Position numbers and translations under genes: made by a program
Assembly (NCBI RefSeq): GCF_000204055.1
Contig: NW_006768819.1
Location: 166,120-230,119, forward strand
Direction: 5' to 3'
Length of the DNA: 64,000 nt
DNA from: Melampsora larici-populina 98AG31
Lineage: Eukaryota > Basidiomycota > Pucciniomycetes > Pucciniales > Melampsoraceae
The notes under the pieces: generated by a model
The model's input: only the letters and a program-made list of their open reading frames with translations
Told to the model about the DNA's origin: nothing
The model's database searches: none
Part shown: in pieces, positions 1 through 11,200 of the stretch
How the letters are laid out: each line of letters begins with the position of its first letter
Numbering within the stretch: position 1 is the stretch's first letter

Positions 1-590
1 CATCTAAAACAGATCTTCTTGGCACGTGGTGACTGCCAAGAAGTGATGTCTAGGGTTCTTGTGCTAAAAGGATGGGTTATGTTAGAACATATGGCACGGG
101 TGATTTAGGGATTAGTATAAAATCACATGTACATGATGGATAGTCTAATGATCACGTGTGATCCTCTACAGATCAATGATCAGTCGTTTCTCAAGGATGT
201 TTTATTTCTTTTCTATTATCTTCATTACTGTGCACTGCTTGTTATTGTTCTGATGGGTATATAAACCCATGCCTTTGTCTTGTTTCTTTTGTTCCTGATT
301 CTTTACAATAACAAATCAAGTTTACCAAGCTTTATAAACCAACCAACCCATCCATACCAATCTTCAAAATCCCTTACAAGTCCCTTAGAAGCCCTTTTAC
401 AGTTAGTATCCACAGATTCTGGTCTTTATTCTGCTTTCTCTCTTTGATTACTATTGTCAACTGCTGTCCTACATATACAAATCATATGTAATCAACCTGT
501 TACAGTTATATATCAACTATTACAAGGTTATTTCCTTGCCCAATAAGCTTCCTTATTGACATTGAAGGACTATGTATAGTTAAAGGTGTC
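1..590. other. Gene-free stretch, possible LTR remnant
   Basis: No convincing coding sequence is visible. A TATA-like motif (GGGTATATAAACCC, about 255-268) is followed by a pyrimidine-rich leader. This layout resembles the promoter part of a retrotransposon LTR. I could not find matching terminal ends or a target-site duplication, so the identity stays open. Confidence 0.25.
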
Positions 591-2531
591 AGGTTGTGGG
601 CGCGGCGCGAATAACGCGCCTTTGGCGCGTCCAGGCGTTTGAAAAATTGACAAAAGAGGGTCCCTGCACTGTGGTGATCAATTTAAGGGCTCAATCAAAA
701 AATTCATATTTAGGAGTTTACCAGTTTATTAGAAAGGTTAAGCAGGACAGGAAATTTGAAATGGAGGTTTTTGGATCAATTGACGCTCTTATGGGCTTAT
801 GTGTTGGTCATTGGGTTAACATTACATCATTTTATTTCACATTACTTATTAAGATCATTAGAGTTCATTCACAAATCATTACAAAAAGAAAGAAAGAAAA
901 ACATAAGGAAAATTCAAAAATATAGGTATATAGGTTGAGAAATGGTTTTTGAGGTAGTAATAATAAAGTTGTGGGTTTTATAAGGTTAAAATATGAAAGA
1001 ACAACATTATATTATACTGTAACAATTTTAGTCTTGAAGGTTGATAAGAAGAAATAGAAGTTATTAGAGAAAAGGTGCTTTTTCGAAGTTGGTAAACAAG
1101 AGGTATACATGTAGTTTGGATATGTAATGGTGGTAATAGTGAAATTTAAGGTTTCCAAGAGGATTTTCCGGGATTTTTAAGGCTATAGAGGATGATGGCA
1201 TATTACATGAGCAAGAAAAAGAGAGTAGCAGCTGTGAAAAGTGAAGACAATGGGTGAATTTCGTCAAAAATGAAGGTTTTCAGCTTATTACATATGTCAA
1301 ATGACGTCAGAATAGATTGGTAGATAGCTCATTTAACGCAGAAAAGTAGATTACATAATGTACAAACTTGAAATCAATAGTAGCGGAGGTTTATTGGTGT
1401 GAATCTCAAATTTACAGTCACAAGTCAACATGTAACACTAAAAACCTTAACTTCACAACTCAATATCTTACTCATCACTCATCAGAAATAGGTCATATGG
1501 GTGTCATGAATGATCAGTAACACGAAGGCTACAAGATGCACTTTAGTAATCAAAAATTGGAGCACATCTGAAAAGATTTGTAATCTCAAAATTTGGTTTT
1601 CAGCTAGTTTACAAGGAAAAAAACACCTGTATTCATCATAAGAAGTGCTGCACATCATATTATTGAGTCATTGATCACTTTTAGCTGTGAAAATTACATC
1701 ATCTATTGGTAACAAAATCATTACATTGCGTCATCATGGGGTTTTTAGGGATTTCTGGGCGGATTGGATTGGTTTTGAGGCTGTTGACCATTGTAAAAGT
1801 TGGAGTACATTGTTATATATACTTTGAGATGATTCTGGGATTTTTGTTCCCCTTTTTTCTTGATCATCTACGCAGTTATTATTTTGTTCATCATCATAAA
1901 CTTATTTTAATAGTACCTGGTCACTTAAATACGCCCTTTATTATAGCTATAAAGAGAAATTTACTTTAGTTTTATAGTCACAAAGACTTATTGGGAATAA
2001 TATCACAAACATATTGTTTATTTTCTTCAGTTATCATTTGGGAATAACACTATAGCAGTGTTGATAGTAATAAAAATTGTGCTTTGAAGTTAAAAATATG
2101 TGTGAAGATATATTTCTCTGGTGCCTTATCTGTACTCAATACAACAGAGTCTTTTCCTGTTTTTGTTGTTTTAGAAGAGCAGTCTCAGACAACTTCTACT
2201 ATTCATTTTATTAGTAGATTATCCTCTTCCAGCTCTGTATAACCCTTGTTGGGTTATAAGTTCTACAGCGCCTTTTCAAGAATTACGCCAAATCGTAGGG
2301 TTTCTATGTCCTGTCACCAATATTGGAGACTCGGACACTCGCTGTGAGCTTTTACAACAGATTTTCTCACCTTAAAAAGGCAATTTTGCGGTAGTAGACA
2401 GCTCTAGCAAAACACACATAGAACAAACAACAATACAAAAGCAACTTTTTGGCTTTTGGCGATTTTTTTTGTAAGAAAACACGCCCGGCGTAAAAAACAA
2501 AAAAAAATGTGCCTTGGCGCGCCCACAACCT
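591..2531. mobile_element. Non-coding TIR element, family E copy 1 (~1.9 kb)
   Basis: The two ends form a perfect 14-bp inverted repeat, AGGTTGTGGGCGCG at 591-604 and its complement at 2518-2531. CG-rich subterminal DNA (GGCGCG motifs) lies just inside both ends. The flanks are similar but not identical (TTAAAGGTGTC before, TTAAAAGGTGAC after), so an 11-12 bp target duplication is possible but decayed. No ORF in the interior looks like a transposase, so the element should be non-autonomous. Its reverse complement aligns with about 30820-32570, for example around the 'ATAATCTACTAAT' and 'AAGGCACCAGAGAAATAT' blocks. A MULE-like assignment would fit the long duplication but is only inference. 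Confidence 0.6.
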
Positions 2532-3193
2532 TTAAAAGGTGACATTGGATGTTCCGATGAAACGGAATACTGGTGGTGAAGGCATTGTGATCAATCTGGA
2601 TGCAGAATCCAAGGCCAGGTGGTGAATGGGTGTGAATACAAGTAAGGGCTCCTATGTATGGTTTGCTCTAATATATAGCGGAGCAACCCCCCCTGGCCTG
2701 GGTGGCTCAGCGGTGGCTCTGCTATGGGAAAACCTGGCCCTGGGTTGTGGTGCACAGCCTCTGCTATACAATGCAGAGGCTATAGCGGACGGCTGAATTG
2801 CTCCAAAACCGCTATCTGCATCAGAGTGGTTCCGGTATAGATGGACCTGTTCAAAATCAACCATAAACTTGGGACCTTTTTATGCTACAATAATGTTTCA
2901 ATTGAAAATTCACAACACCTGTGTAAACAAAACCACCCACCTATTCCACAGAACTTGTTAACATGATTTGACTGGAACTTATGCCTGCACTGCCAGCATA
3001 GATGCCTTGGGTTGAGAAATCTGAGGCATCATTGGAGGCAAAACCTTGGACAGACCTTGTTCGAGGTTTTCATCCTAGGTATCCTTTTTCCCTGAGAATT
3101 ACCTCGGATCAAAGCCTTGGGAAGCTTCTGTCCAAGGTTTCGCATCCGAGGATACCTTGGATTTTTCAATGCGAGGTAAATATGTTGGTGGTG
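2532..3193. repeat. Gene-free stretch with short foldback repeats
   Basis: No gene is seen. A hairpin of about 2755-2785 pairs CCTCTGC with GCAGAGG. Farther right, AAACCTTGGACAG (3041-3053) is repeated inverted at 3128-3140, and CCTAGGTATCC near 3074 has an inverted partner in CGAGGATACC. These look like the remains of small foldback elements. Confidence 0.4.
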
Positions 3194-4606
3194 CTGAAAG
3201 TGAGCAAGAGGACTTTGGCCTGCCAATGGTTTGGAAGCAATGGTGTCTGTGGCCTCTTGACCTGTCGGAATGTCTTACTTCTGCCCAGACGGACCAGAAA
3301 TGGAACATTGGAAGTTAGTTATCAAGATGCAACTCACAAAAGCACTCAACAAGTATATACAACACTTACCAGCGGTGCTGATACACTCAAGTTGCTGTTG
3401 CTGAGCATCTCACTGCCACCAATTGATTGCATTGCAATGCATAATCCCAACATCCACTTCCTGTGCATGATTGATGCGCCGGATTCGTCCGCTGAAGGTG
3501 TCACATGCGTCATCAAAAACATCCTTGGGCAGATTGGGCTGGATAGTGACAGTTACACTAAACATCTTTTGGTTGCTGGAGGAGATGTAGGTTCCAATCA
3601 ACTGATTGAAAGTCTAAGGGTTAAACAATTTCCTTGATCAATGCAGTTGAAGGATATAATTGGGTGTTGTTGGCATTTGGGGGTGCTCACACATCATGGA
3701 ATTTCACAAAAGCACTGTGGAGTCTTCATTGGGGTAATCCTCAAAATGGAAAAGACATTGGGGCATGGTGTTCCACTTTTGTGTTGGATTTGGAGTACAA
3801 GAAGCCCATAGCTTCGCAAGACTTCAATACCATCATGAGGTCTTGCCAAATAGTTCATAAAGCCAACCTGGTATGGATACTGGCATGAGTACCAGCATTG
3901 GATCTTGCAAGAGCAAATCAATAACTTACACGGCTGTTGTCACTTGCAGGGAGACCATTAATTCATTAGATAAGACATTTGACTACATCAATCTGAGCAA
4001 GGCATTGGACATCAAAAAGCTATTACAATGCATTTGGAAGACATATTTTGATGCTTCAGCCATTGAATTGGCCCAAGGGAGTGGTTACCATGCCATGTAC
4101 AACCTGCAAATGCAACTACGGGATTCTGCCACTGTGGTCAAGGCCCAAGAGGCCACCCGCGTGTGTGATATAGGTCACTTAATATCCATGTGGAAATGGT
4201 GGTCTGTCATGGCACAGGGCCTCCCTGGCCTGCCACACTACAGCCAGCATATACCATGTATTGTGATGTTGTTGGAACAAGATGTGCCTAAGGCTTTGGC
4301 GTGCGCCATCAAGCACTCTCTATCAATACCAGTCAATGAGGGCCACAACCAGTGGTTACCTATTGAAAAATATATGGCAGTTCACATATGTTGACTCAAG
4401 AATCATTATGATTCAACTGTGAGTTGTTTCTTCACAATTCTGTTGTGCTGAATGCAGTCAAAGTTGCTTACTATAACTTTGCAATCATGCATCAGGGACG
4501 TGGAACGGACATCCACCAGCTCACATATTGGATATCTAACTTAATTGCAATGGTAAGGGCGCCAATTGTTCATTGCATCACTTTCCACACACAAACAAAT
4601 GTATGA
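3194..4606 (+). pseudogene. DUF6589-like protein, degenerate
   Basis: Four consecutive plus-strand reading frames (to 3637, 3634-3888, 3873-4394 and 4424-4606) give peptides that read as one protein in order. The segments LLVAGGDVGSNQLIESLR, then FGGAHTSWNFTKALWSLHWG, then IDHS-like and HQLTYWISN-like parts, resemble the DUF6589 domain that is highly repeated in basidiomycete genomes. The function of DUF6589 is not known; it is often found in TE-like, multicopy genes. Here the frame changes several times without clear GT-AG introns, so this copy is probably decayed. The assignment rests on remembered family features and needs a profile search. Confidence 0.45.
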
Positions 4607-4769
4607 CAAACTTATTCAATGACCTCAATGTGACCAGTTGCATAGGTTAATGCAGTTGATCAAGCTGGAAGCAGGGCATAAAATTGTTCACCAGCCTAAC
4701 CTCCACACCATTACATCTGCTTCGCTACCATGCAAGAATCTAAAGAAACTCGAGTCACCAGAATGGTAA

Positions 4770-5203
4770 CTTAGGATGCCAGTAAACGGGCGTCAGTCTT
4801 TACGGTTCTGAACACCGAAGACAAAGATAAAGAATCACACCTTAGGATGCCAGTAAACGGGCGTCAGTCTTTACGGTTCTGAACACCGAAGACAAAGATA
4901 AAGAATCACACCTATTAAGGGTGAAAGAAAACAACAAAGTACGCCACTTTGTTCCTCAGTGAACTGATCATAATATTTCATATAGTTAATAGTGTCTAAC
5001 CTTAGGATGCCAGTAAACGGGCGTCAGTCTTTACGGTTCTGAACACCGAAGACAAAGATAAAGAATCACACCTATTAAGGGTGAAAGAAAACAACAAAGT
5101 CTGAAGAGAAATGGAGAAAGAGATTAACAATTGATCTATCCGGATTGAAAGAATACAGACTATGAAACCACTTACACGCCACTTTGTTCCTCAGTGAACT
5201 GAT
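4770..5203 (+). repeat. 71-bp repeat in three copies with two companion blocks
   Basis: A 71-bp unit beginning CTTAGGATGCCAGTAAACGG occurs in tandem at 4770-4840 and 4841-4911, and again at 5001-5071. A second block (CTATTAAGGGTGAAAGAAAA...) follows copies two and three, and a third block (ACGCCACTTTGTTCCTCAGT...) occurs near 4939 and again near 5175. The three blocks keep the same order, so this looks like partial duplication of one longer repeat. No coding function is seen. Confidence 0.75.
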
Positions 5204-5468
5204 GAGGAGAAAGTGGCGATTGTGGATGAGCGGTACTATTTAAATGTGATACAAATTTAAATTAGGTTTAAGTTTGATATAAACTAGGTTTGAGTACTGT
5301 ATGTAAATATGATTTTGATGTAATGTGTTTGACGAGTTTGATAATCTATATGTATTCTAACAATGGAAACCTTCCTCACCTATGTGTTGCAAACATTTGG
5401 TGAAGTGAGTACAACCCTCAGCAAGGAGGCAGTTGCCAATGTTTGGCGGGTAGGCCTGCGTAACATGG
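5204..5468. other. AT-rich gap, no gene seen
   Basis: Nothing coding or structured is recognised between the repeat cluster and the next minus-strand ORF. Confidence 0.4.
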
Positions 5469-6182
5469 TCAAGATTGTCCAGGCAGACAGAGCTGCAGGT
5501 CAATCTTCTTGGTTGTGATGGGGTGTGGTGGCCGTGTTAACTTTGGGTTCCAATGATGAGGTCGCCAATCCTCTTGAGGATTGAGTCCCTTGGAGAAATT
5601 GAAGTAATAAATCAATTGCGGTGGGTATTTGTTCTCTATTACCTTACATAGAAAACACTGGCACATTGATTTGCTTACCAGAGAATATCCCCTGTCATGA
5701 GAAGGGCCTGGTTGCAGCACGTCATTGACTAGCCGCTTTGCAGGTGGAACATCAGTTGCAGGTTGAGGCAAGCAATAGGTGTCATATGTTACACTGGTGT
5801 CCAGCTGACAAGGTATGGAAGCTGTTGCAACTGTGTTGTCTGTGGCTGTTGAAGCACTTTGGTATTTGGTCTGTACATAGAACCTGCTCAAGTGTGATTG
5901 CGCCTTGAGCTTTTCTTGTGCACACCATTGTTTTTCCACTGGTTTGGTAACCAAGTTATCTGCTTTCTCCTGTTCCCGCGCTAGTTTCAAAGCATTCTTG
6001 CTGGCTTTGGCGCGTTCTTTGAGCAGTATGGCGCCCTCGCAGGAGACTGGGACCTTTGCAGGGGCAACCGGTTTGATTGTTGTAGCACACCTTGTGGCAG
6101 CTTTGGCCAAAGCTGCAGATGTTTGAATCCTATTCTTGCATTGGCAGAAGGCAACAAACAGGGTGTTGAATTCACCTGCCAA
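5469..6182 (-). CDS. Hypothetical protein, 237 aa, unrecognised
   Basis: A single open frame encodes a 237-residue protein. Its first half is rich in Ala and Lys with a likely helical charged stretch (KERAKASKNALKLAREQEKA), as in coiled-coil segments. The second half has scattered Cys residues (MCQCFLC) and a Pro/Lys-rich C-terminus. I recognise no domain. It lies between a repeat cluster and a MITE, so it could be a fragment of a transposon-encoded protein rather than a host gene. No signal peptide or membrane segment is obvious. Start choice is the first ATG of the frame. Confidence 0.3.
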   Translation of the reverse strand: MAGEFNTLFVAFCQCKNRIQTSAALAKAATRCATTIKPVAPAKVPVSCEGAILLKERAKASKNALKLAREQEKADNLVTKPVEKQWCAQEKLKAQSHLSRFYVQTKYQSASTATDNTVATASIPCQLDTSVTYDTYCLPQPATDVPPAKRLVNDVLQPGPSHDRGYSLVSKSMCQCFLCKVIENKYPPQLIYYFNFSKGLNPQEDWRPHHWNPKLTRPPHPITTKKIDLQLCLPGQS

Positions 6183-6404
6183 AGTCTCACTTGCAAGGAC
6201 TATTGCAAGGTCTCACACCAATATTATTTGCCATATCCCACGCCATGTAGATGGTTCCATAAGAGCTTTCTGGGTCACATAATGGGTGGGGTGCAATCGG
6301 CCTGCCCCCAGGGCACACCTTTGGGGCAGGCCCTGGGCAGGCCTTTTGGGCTTGGTTTTTAGGTGGCGTGCCCATGTTAGGTTTAGGTTGATTCCACCCG
6401 GTTA

Positions 6405-7220
6405 CACTACAAGAAAGATAATATTTTCTGGGCAGAAAATTAAATTATTGATACACAAAAATATTGAGAGGCCAGGAGGAGAGCAAAAAATGAATAAAAA
6501 TATGCATCTTGTTCCCTGCGTTGAGAACTTCACTCTGCATATTTTTCCGTATTTTTACAGTCCATATTGATAAGTGTACTAACAATAAACCTTCACAATC
6601 ATCCAATTACAACCTGTAACAAGCACTGAAATTTGGCTCATTAGTGTTTAGAGAAACTTTTGATTTCTGAAAATACTCATAACTTTTTCAATTCCGGTCC
6701 AAAACGCTCGATTTTGGGTGCATTGGTAAGCTGGAATTGTCCTCCAAATAGTTCATAATGGGACCACACAGCATGCTGGTCTGCTAAAAAAGATATCATC
6801 TTTTTTATACATTTGTACATACAGATCCATAGAATGATTGTCATACTAGCTACATAGTTCTTGATCTTATGAAAGTTCGAGAGGAAGAGTTCAGCTTTCT
6901 AATGCACTTAAAATTGAGTGTTTTGAGGCGGATTTGAGAAAGCTATAGGTGTTTTCAGAAATCAAAAGTTTCTCTAAACACTAATGAGCCAAATTTCAGT
7001 GCTTGTTACAGGTTGTAATTGGATGATTATGAAGGTTTATTGTTAGTACACTTATCAATATGGACTGTAAAAATATGGAAAAATATGGAGAGTGAAGCTC
7101 TCACCGCAGGGAACAAGATGCATATTTTTATTTATTTTTTGCCCTTCTCCTGGCCTCTCAATATTTTTGTGTATCAATAATTTAATTTTCTGCCCAGAAA
7201 ATATTATATTTTGTGTAGTG
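6405..7220. mobile_element. Palindromic CACTA (EnSpm)-type MITE, 816 bp
   Basis: The element begins CACTACAAGAAAG and ends ...TTTTGTGTAGTG, the classic CACTA terminal motif, and is flanked on both sides by the 3-bp duplication TTA (6402-6404 and 7221-7223). The first ~280 bp are repeated in inverted orientation at the other end with high identity. Weaker complementarity continues to a centre near 6795, so the whole element is one long imperfect palindrome. Reading frames on both strands (ending in the same residues FPYFYSPY) are simply translations of the two arms, not genes. Non-autonomous. Confidence 0.9.
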
Positions 7221-7451
7221 TTACAGTGTGGTTTTGGGTCAAAATTTTTGTTCAGCATCAATAAATTTTTCAAATCAGACCCCAAAGTGCTCAACTTGAA
7301 ACACATCCCCAATCTCAAAGCCACTGTCAGCCACCATTGTTTTAGATGAGGAGTCTGAGAACAAGGATTGGGATGAGGATGTGCTTTTTGATGATGAACT
7401 TGAATGACTGTTGATGAGATGTACAGCAGTACTGTTGTGAAATACCAAAGA

Positions 7452-7706
7452 TGTAATGGATTGAAATACTTTTATCAAATATTGTTTTAGATTCTGTTGT
7501 TATGGAAGAAAGGATAACAAAATACAAATTTGAATAGTTACGAATAATGTTGTTAGATGTTACATATGGTTGTTTTGTATAAATATGTTTGTGTATACTT
7601 AGTTATGTTTCCTTTTCCTTATCAAATCAATAAAGTAGTTTTCCTCACTCATAAAACATAAGTAGACAAGACATGGTCTTGTCTACTGTACACCTGAGCC
7701 CTTACA
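7452..7706 (+). repeat. 5' LTR of the Ty3 element
   Basis: 255 bp, TGTAATG...CTTACA. It contains an AATAAA polyadenylation-like signal near 7627-7632 and a perfect 11-bp hairpin, GTAGACAAGAC/GTCTTGTCTAC (7662-7686), close to the 3' end. It differs from the 3' LTR at two sites. Confidence 0.95.
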
Positions 7707-8292
7707 GTTTGATTCAATCATTATCAATTTTTTCGCAAGTCTCATTTTTATTGACTTTCTTTTGCCTAGTCTTTGTTATTTCCTTTGGGGTTTTTTCGTT
7801 TATTTTCCATGTGCTCTGTGAATCATCGTTACATTTGTTTATATTGCATATTATTTTTTTCATCTGTATATGTTATATTATCTCTGTAGAATTTTTTTCG
7901 CATGTTGGTTTATTGGTCTATCATTTTTCTTCTTTTAAGCTTTTACGTTTTGACATAGATACACTTTTTTCCGTTTTTGGTTAGGCAGTCGTGTTGTGTT
8001 TTATTATTTCTATGTTTTATATGGTGTAGTTTCATGTTTGTTATGTTTTCTAGGTTCCTGTTTTTTGATGTTATATGTTTTCATATTTGGTCGCGTATGT
8101 GGTGGATCATCTCGGTTTTTTGGTTATACTCAAAAGCTTTCCACGTTGGGGTATTTTCGTGACGTCATTCGTGGTTTATCGTCTTCAATCCGTTCTCTTA
8201 TCTCTTGGTCGTTATTTCAATGGATTCTTAAAGGCTTCTTCGTTCAATTGATACTTCGACATTTTGGTCTTCAATTGATTTGTCTCACGGTC

Positions 8293-11200
8293 ATGGCATC
8301 TCGACGTTCCACTGTTTCAGGTGATGGGCCTGTTGCGCTCTCGCAGGATGAACAATCTTTTGCGGATCGTTATGTAGTACCTACTCTTTGTGCTCTTCAA
8401 ACAACTCTGGAAGAACGTCTTGACCGTTCCTCATTGGATACTATCACTCTGTTAAGAGGAGAAATCGCTGCTCTTCAAGACGAGATATCTCAGCTTTCTA
8501 CTTCTTTCTCGTCGTTATCAGGGGTGTTTCAAGATTGTGTGCGGATCAGTGATTTTGATCACCGTGTGGGTCATCGTATCTCGGATGCGCTATCTTTGAT
8601 GCGTGCGGAGGCTGGTGCCACTACAGCCACGCTTCGTCAAGAATCGAAGGCAGCTCATGATGATGTAGTTTCTCAGCTGAACGACCAGTTGGATGCTTCT
8701 CGTGCTTCTCTTCAAATATCTCGTGTTGAACCACCTCCTGGTACCCTTTCTTTTGATGGTGAAGCGCGTCATGTCGATTGGTTTATCACTTCTATTAGAG
8801 ATTCCGTTATTTCCAATGACTCTTGCTTTGTGGATGATTCTCGACGCATCAGATGGGTAGCTAGGCATTTTAAGCCGAACACCTCACCTCAAGAGTGGTG
8901 GATCAGTCTTCTTCGCGAAAACTCTAGAGAACATAAGGTCCCTTTTAATCATAACTCGTCTAATCTTCCTTTTATCATTCCGAATCTTTTGTCATTGGAT
9001 GCTTTTTTCAACCACATGGCGGATCACTTTGGTGACAAATACTCTTCTATGACGATCCTTAAGGAACTTCAGTCTTTGAAGCAAGGAAGGCTTTCACTGG
9101 TACACTTTAACGCCAAGTTCGATTCATTAGCTTATCAACTCACTCTTGATAATATCATTTTAAGGGATTACTATCAAAAAGCGTTAGATCCTGATATTTT
9201 AAGACGTTCGATTCAACATCCGGACTGGGTTAATGTGGTCACTCTTAAGGATCTTCAATCATTGGCTGTGCTGGCTTCAAAACAGGTGACGGATTTGGGG
9301 ATGGTTCCTTCTTTTTCCAATCAGTCCAACTCTCAGTCTAGGCCAGCCAGTCGTCCTCCTCCACCTCCGCCGCGACCTGCAGTCATTGTTCCCTTTGACC
9401 CCACTGCTATGCAAGTAGATGTCAACGCATATCAAGCCAATCCACCTTCTAATCCTCGACCTTCGACTCATGAGACACCCACACGATGTGGCATTGGATT
9501 CTATCGACGACTGTGCCAACGTAACACTCGGTGTTATAGGTGTTTGAAGGCATTCGACGGATCACATCGCGGACCGGATGGCAGAACCTTTTCTTGTACT
9601 AATCCAGGCGCATCGTCGGCAGAGATGGACGCTTTTGTTTTAGAATGCCAGAATGCGGCTCCCAGGTCTTCCCAACCGATCTCGGCGGTATCATCTCAAG
9701 CACCGACAGCTCCTGCTCCGAATAGGGTTCAACGTTCGACTATGAACAACCCGCGATTAGGGGTTCCTCGTTCAACTTCTCAACTTTCATTTCATCCTTC
9801 AGCGTCACATCAGCCTCTTCCTCGAACGAACATCGGTTTTGACCAGGCCCCGCCTCAGTTGCGCGGTATGCTGTCGGCTTTCCCTCCTTCTGCAGACGTT
9901 GCTTCACAAGGGCACGTCGCCTCTTCAAGTGGTCAGCCTGCACATCATGTTCATGATGTATCCGCTATGTTTCACAAATTCCACAATCTCAATATTCCTG
10001 ATTCTGATGATGCCTCAGAATTTTTGTCTTCTCAACCTTTGTTTGGTTATGTGGACAACGAAGTTCATTTGACAGAGCATGTTTCGGCGATTGATTTTAA
10101 AGGCGAGGAAGGAGTTGATTCACGTCTTATTTTATCAGTGTTGTTAAGCTGTGGCACTAAGTTCTATCCAGCTAGAGCTTTGATTGACTCAGGCGCTTCC
10201 CGTAGTTTCTTGGACCGAGGATTTGTTCTCCGACATCATCTGAAGACGAAGCCCCGGCCAATTCCTATCTCCTGTGTGACTTTTGATGGTGCAAGCAGTA
10301 AAGATGGATTGGTTACTTGTGAATGGGATGGTCATCTTTTTTTGCAAGGTTTACATGAAGAACATGCGTTCAAGTCCAATGTTTTGCTCAACGTAACGAC
10401 GCTAGGCGGTTATGACGTCATTTTAGGCTTGGATTGGTTGCGAATCCATGATGGATGGGTTGGTGGTACGATTCCTTCGCTACGTCTGGATAAACCTATC
10501 GATGTGATGGGAAAAGAAGTGCTTGGTAAATGTCCACCACTCCCTTTTTCACCTATTTTTTCCTCGACTTCTCCTGTGAAAAATCGATTTCAGAACTCTT
10601 CGGCGACTTTATCTTCCACTCCTTCTACTCTTTCACCTCCACCTTTTGTCATTCCGCCTCAGTTTGAGAAATTCGCTAATGTTTTCAAAAAACAGGCGGC
10701 ATCTCTGTTACCACCCCATCGAGAAGGGTTTGACATGGCCATTAATCTGAAGCCGGGGGCGGTGCCGACATTTGGTGGGTCTTATCTGTTGGGAAGCCAA
10801 GAACAGGTTGAACTGAAGACTTACATCGATGAGCAATTGGCACAGGGCAATATCCGACCTTCCTCTTCTTCGGCGGCGTCACCTATTTTTTTTGTCAAGG
10901 TTCCTGGAAAGAAGAATCGACCTTGTGTCGATTATTGGTCTTTAAATTTGATCACTGTTCGAGATAGTTTTCCCATTCCGCTTATGGGGGATCTATTAAC
11001 AAGGATCACCGGTTGTAGATATTTCACTAAACTCGACCTTAAATCAGCTTTCAATTTTATACGTATCAAAGAAGGGGATGAATGGAAAACGGCTTTTAGG
11101 ACGCCGTGGGGGTTGTATGAGTGTATGGTTATGCCTTTTGGTCTTGCAAATGGCCCAGCTTGTTTTCAACGGTTTATTCAGTCTGTTTTATCTGAGTTCT

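Noticed and set aside
4770..5071. CRISPR-like spacing of a repeated unit
   Set aside because: Two units are directly adjacent without spacers, the repeat is 71 bp, and the genome is eukaryotic.
6286..7324. Similar ORFs on opposite strands (plus 6286-6570, minus 7055-7324) that look like a conserved protein
   Set aside because: They are translations of the two inverted arms of the CACTA-type MITE; the identity is from the repeat.
7707..7724. tRNA primer-binding site of the Ty3 element
   Set aside because: The bases after the LTR (GTTTGATTCA) do not start with TGG and match no tRNA end that I can assign.
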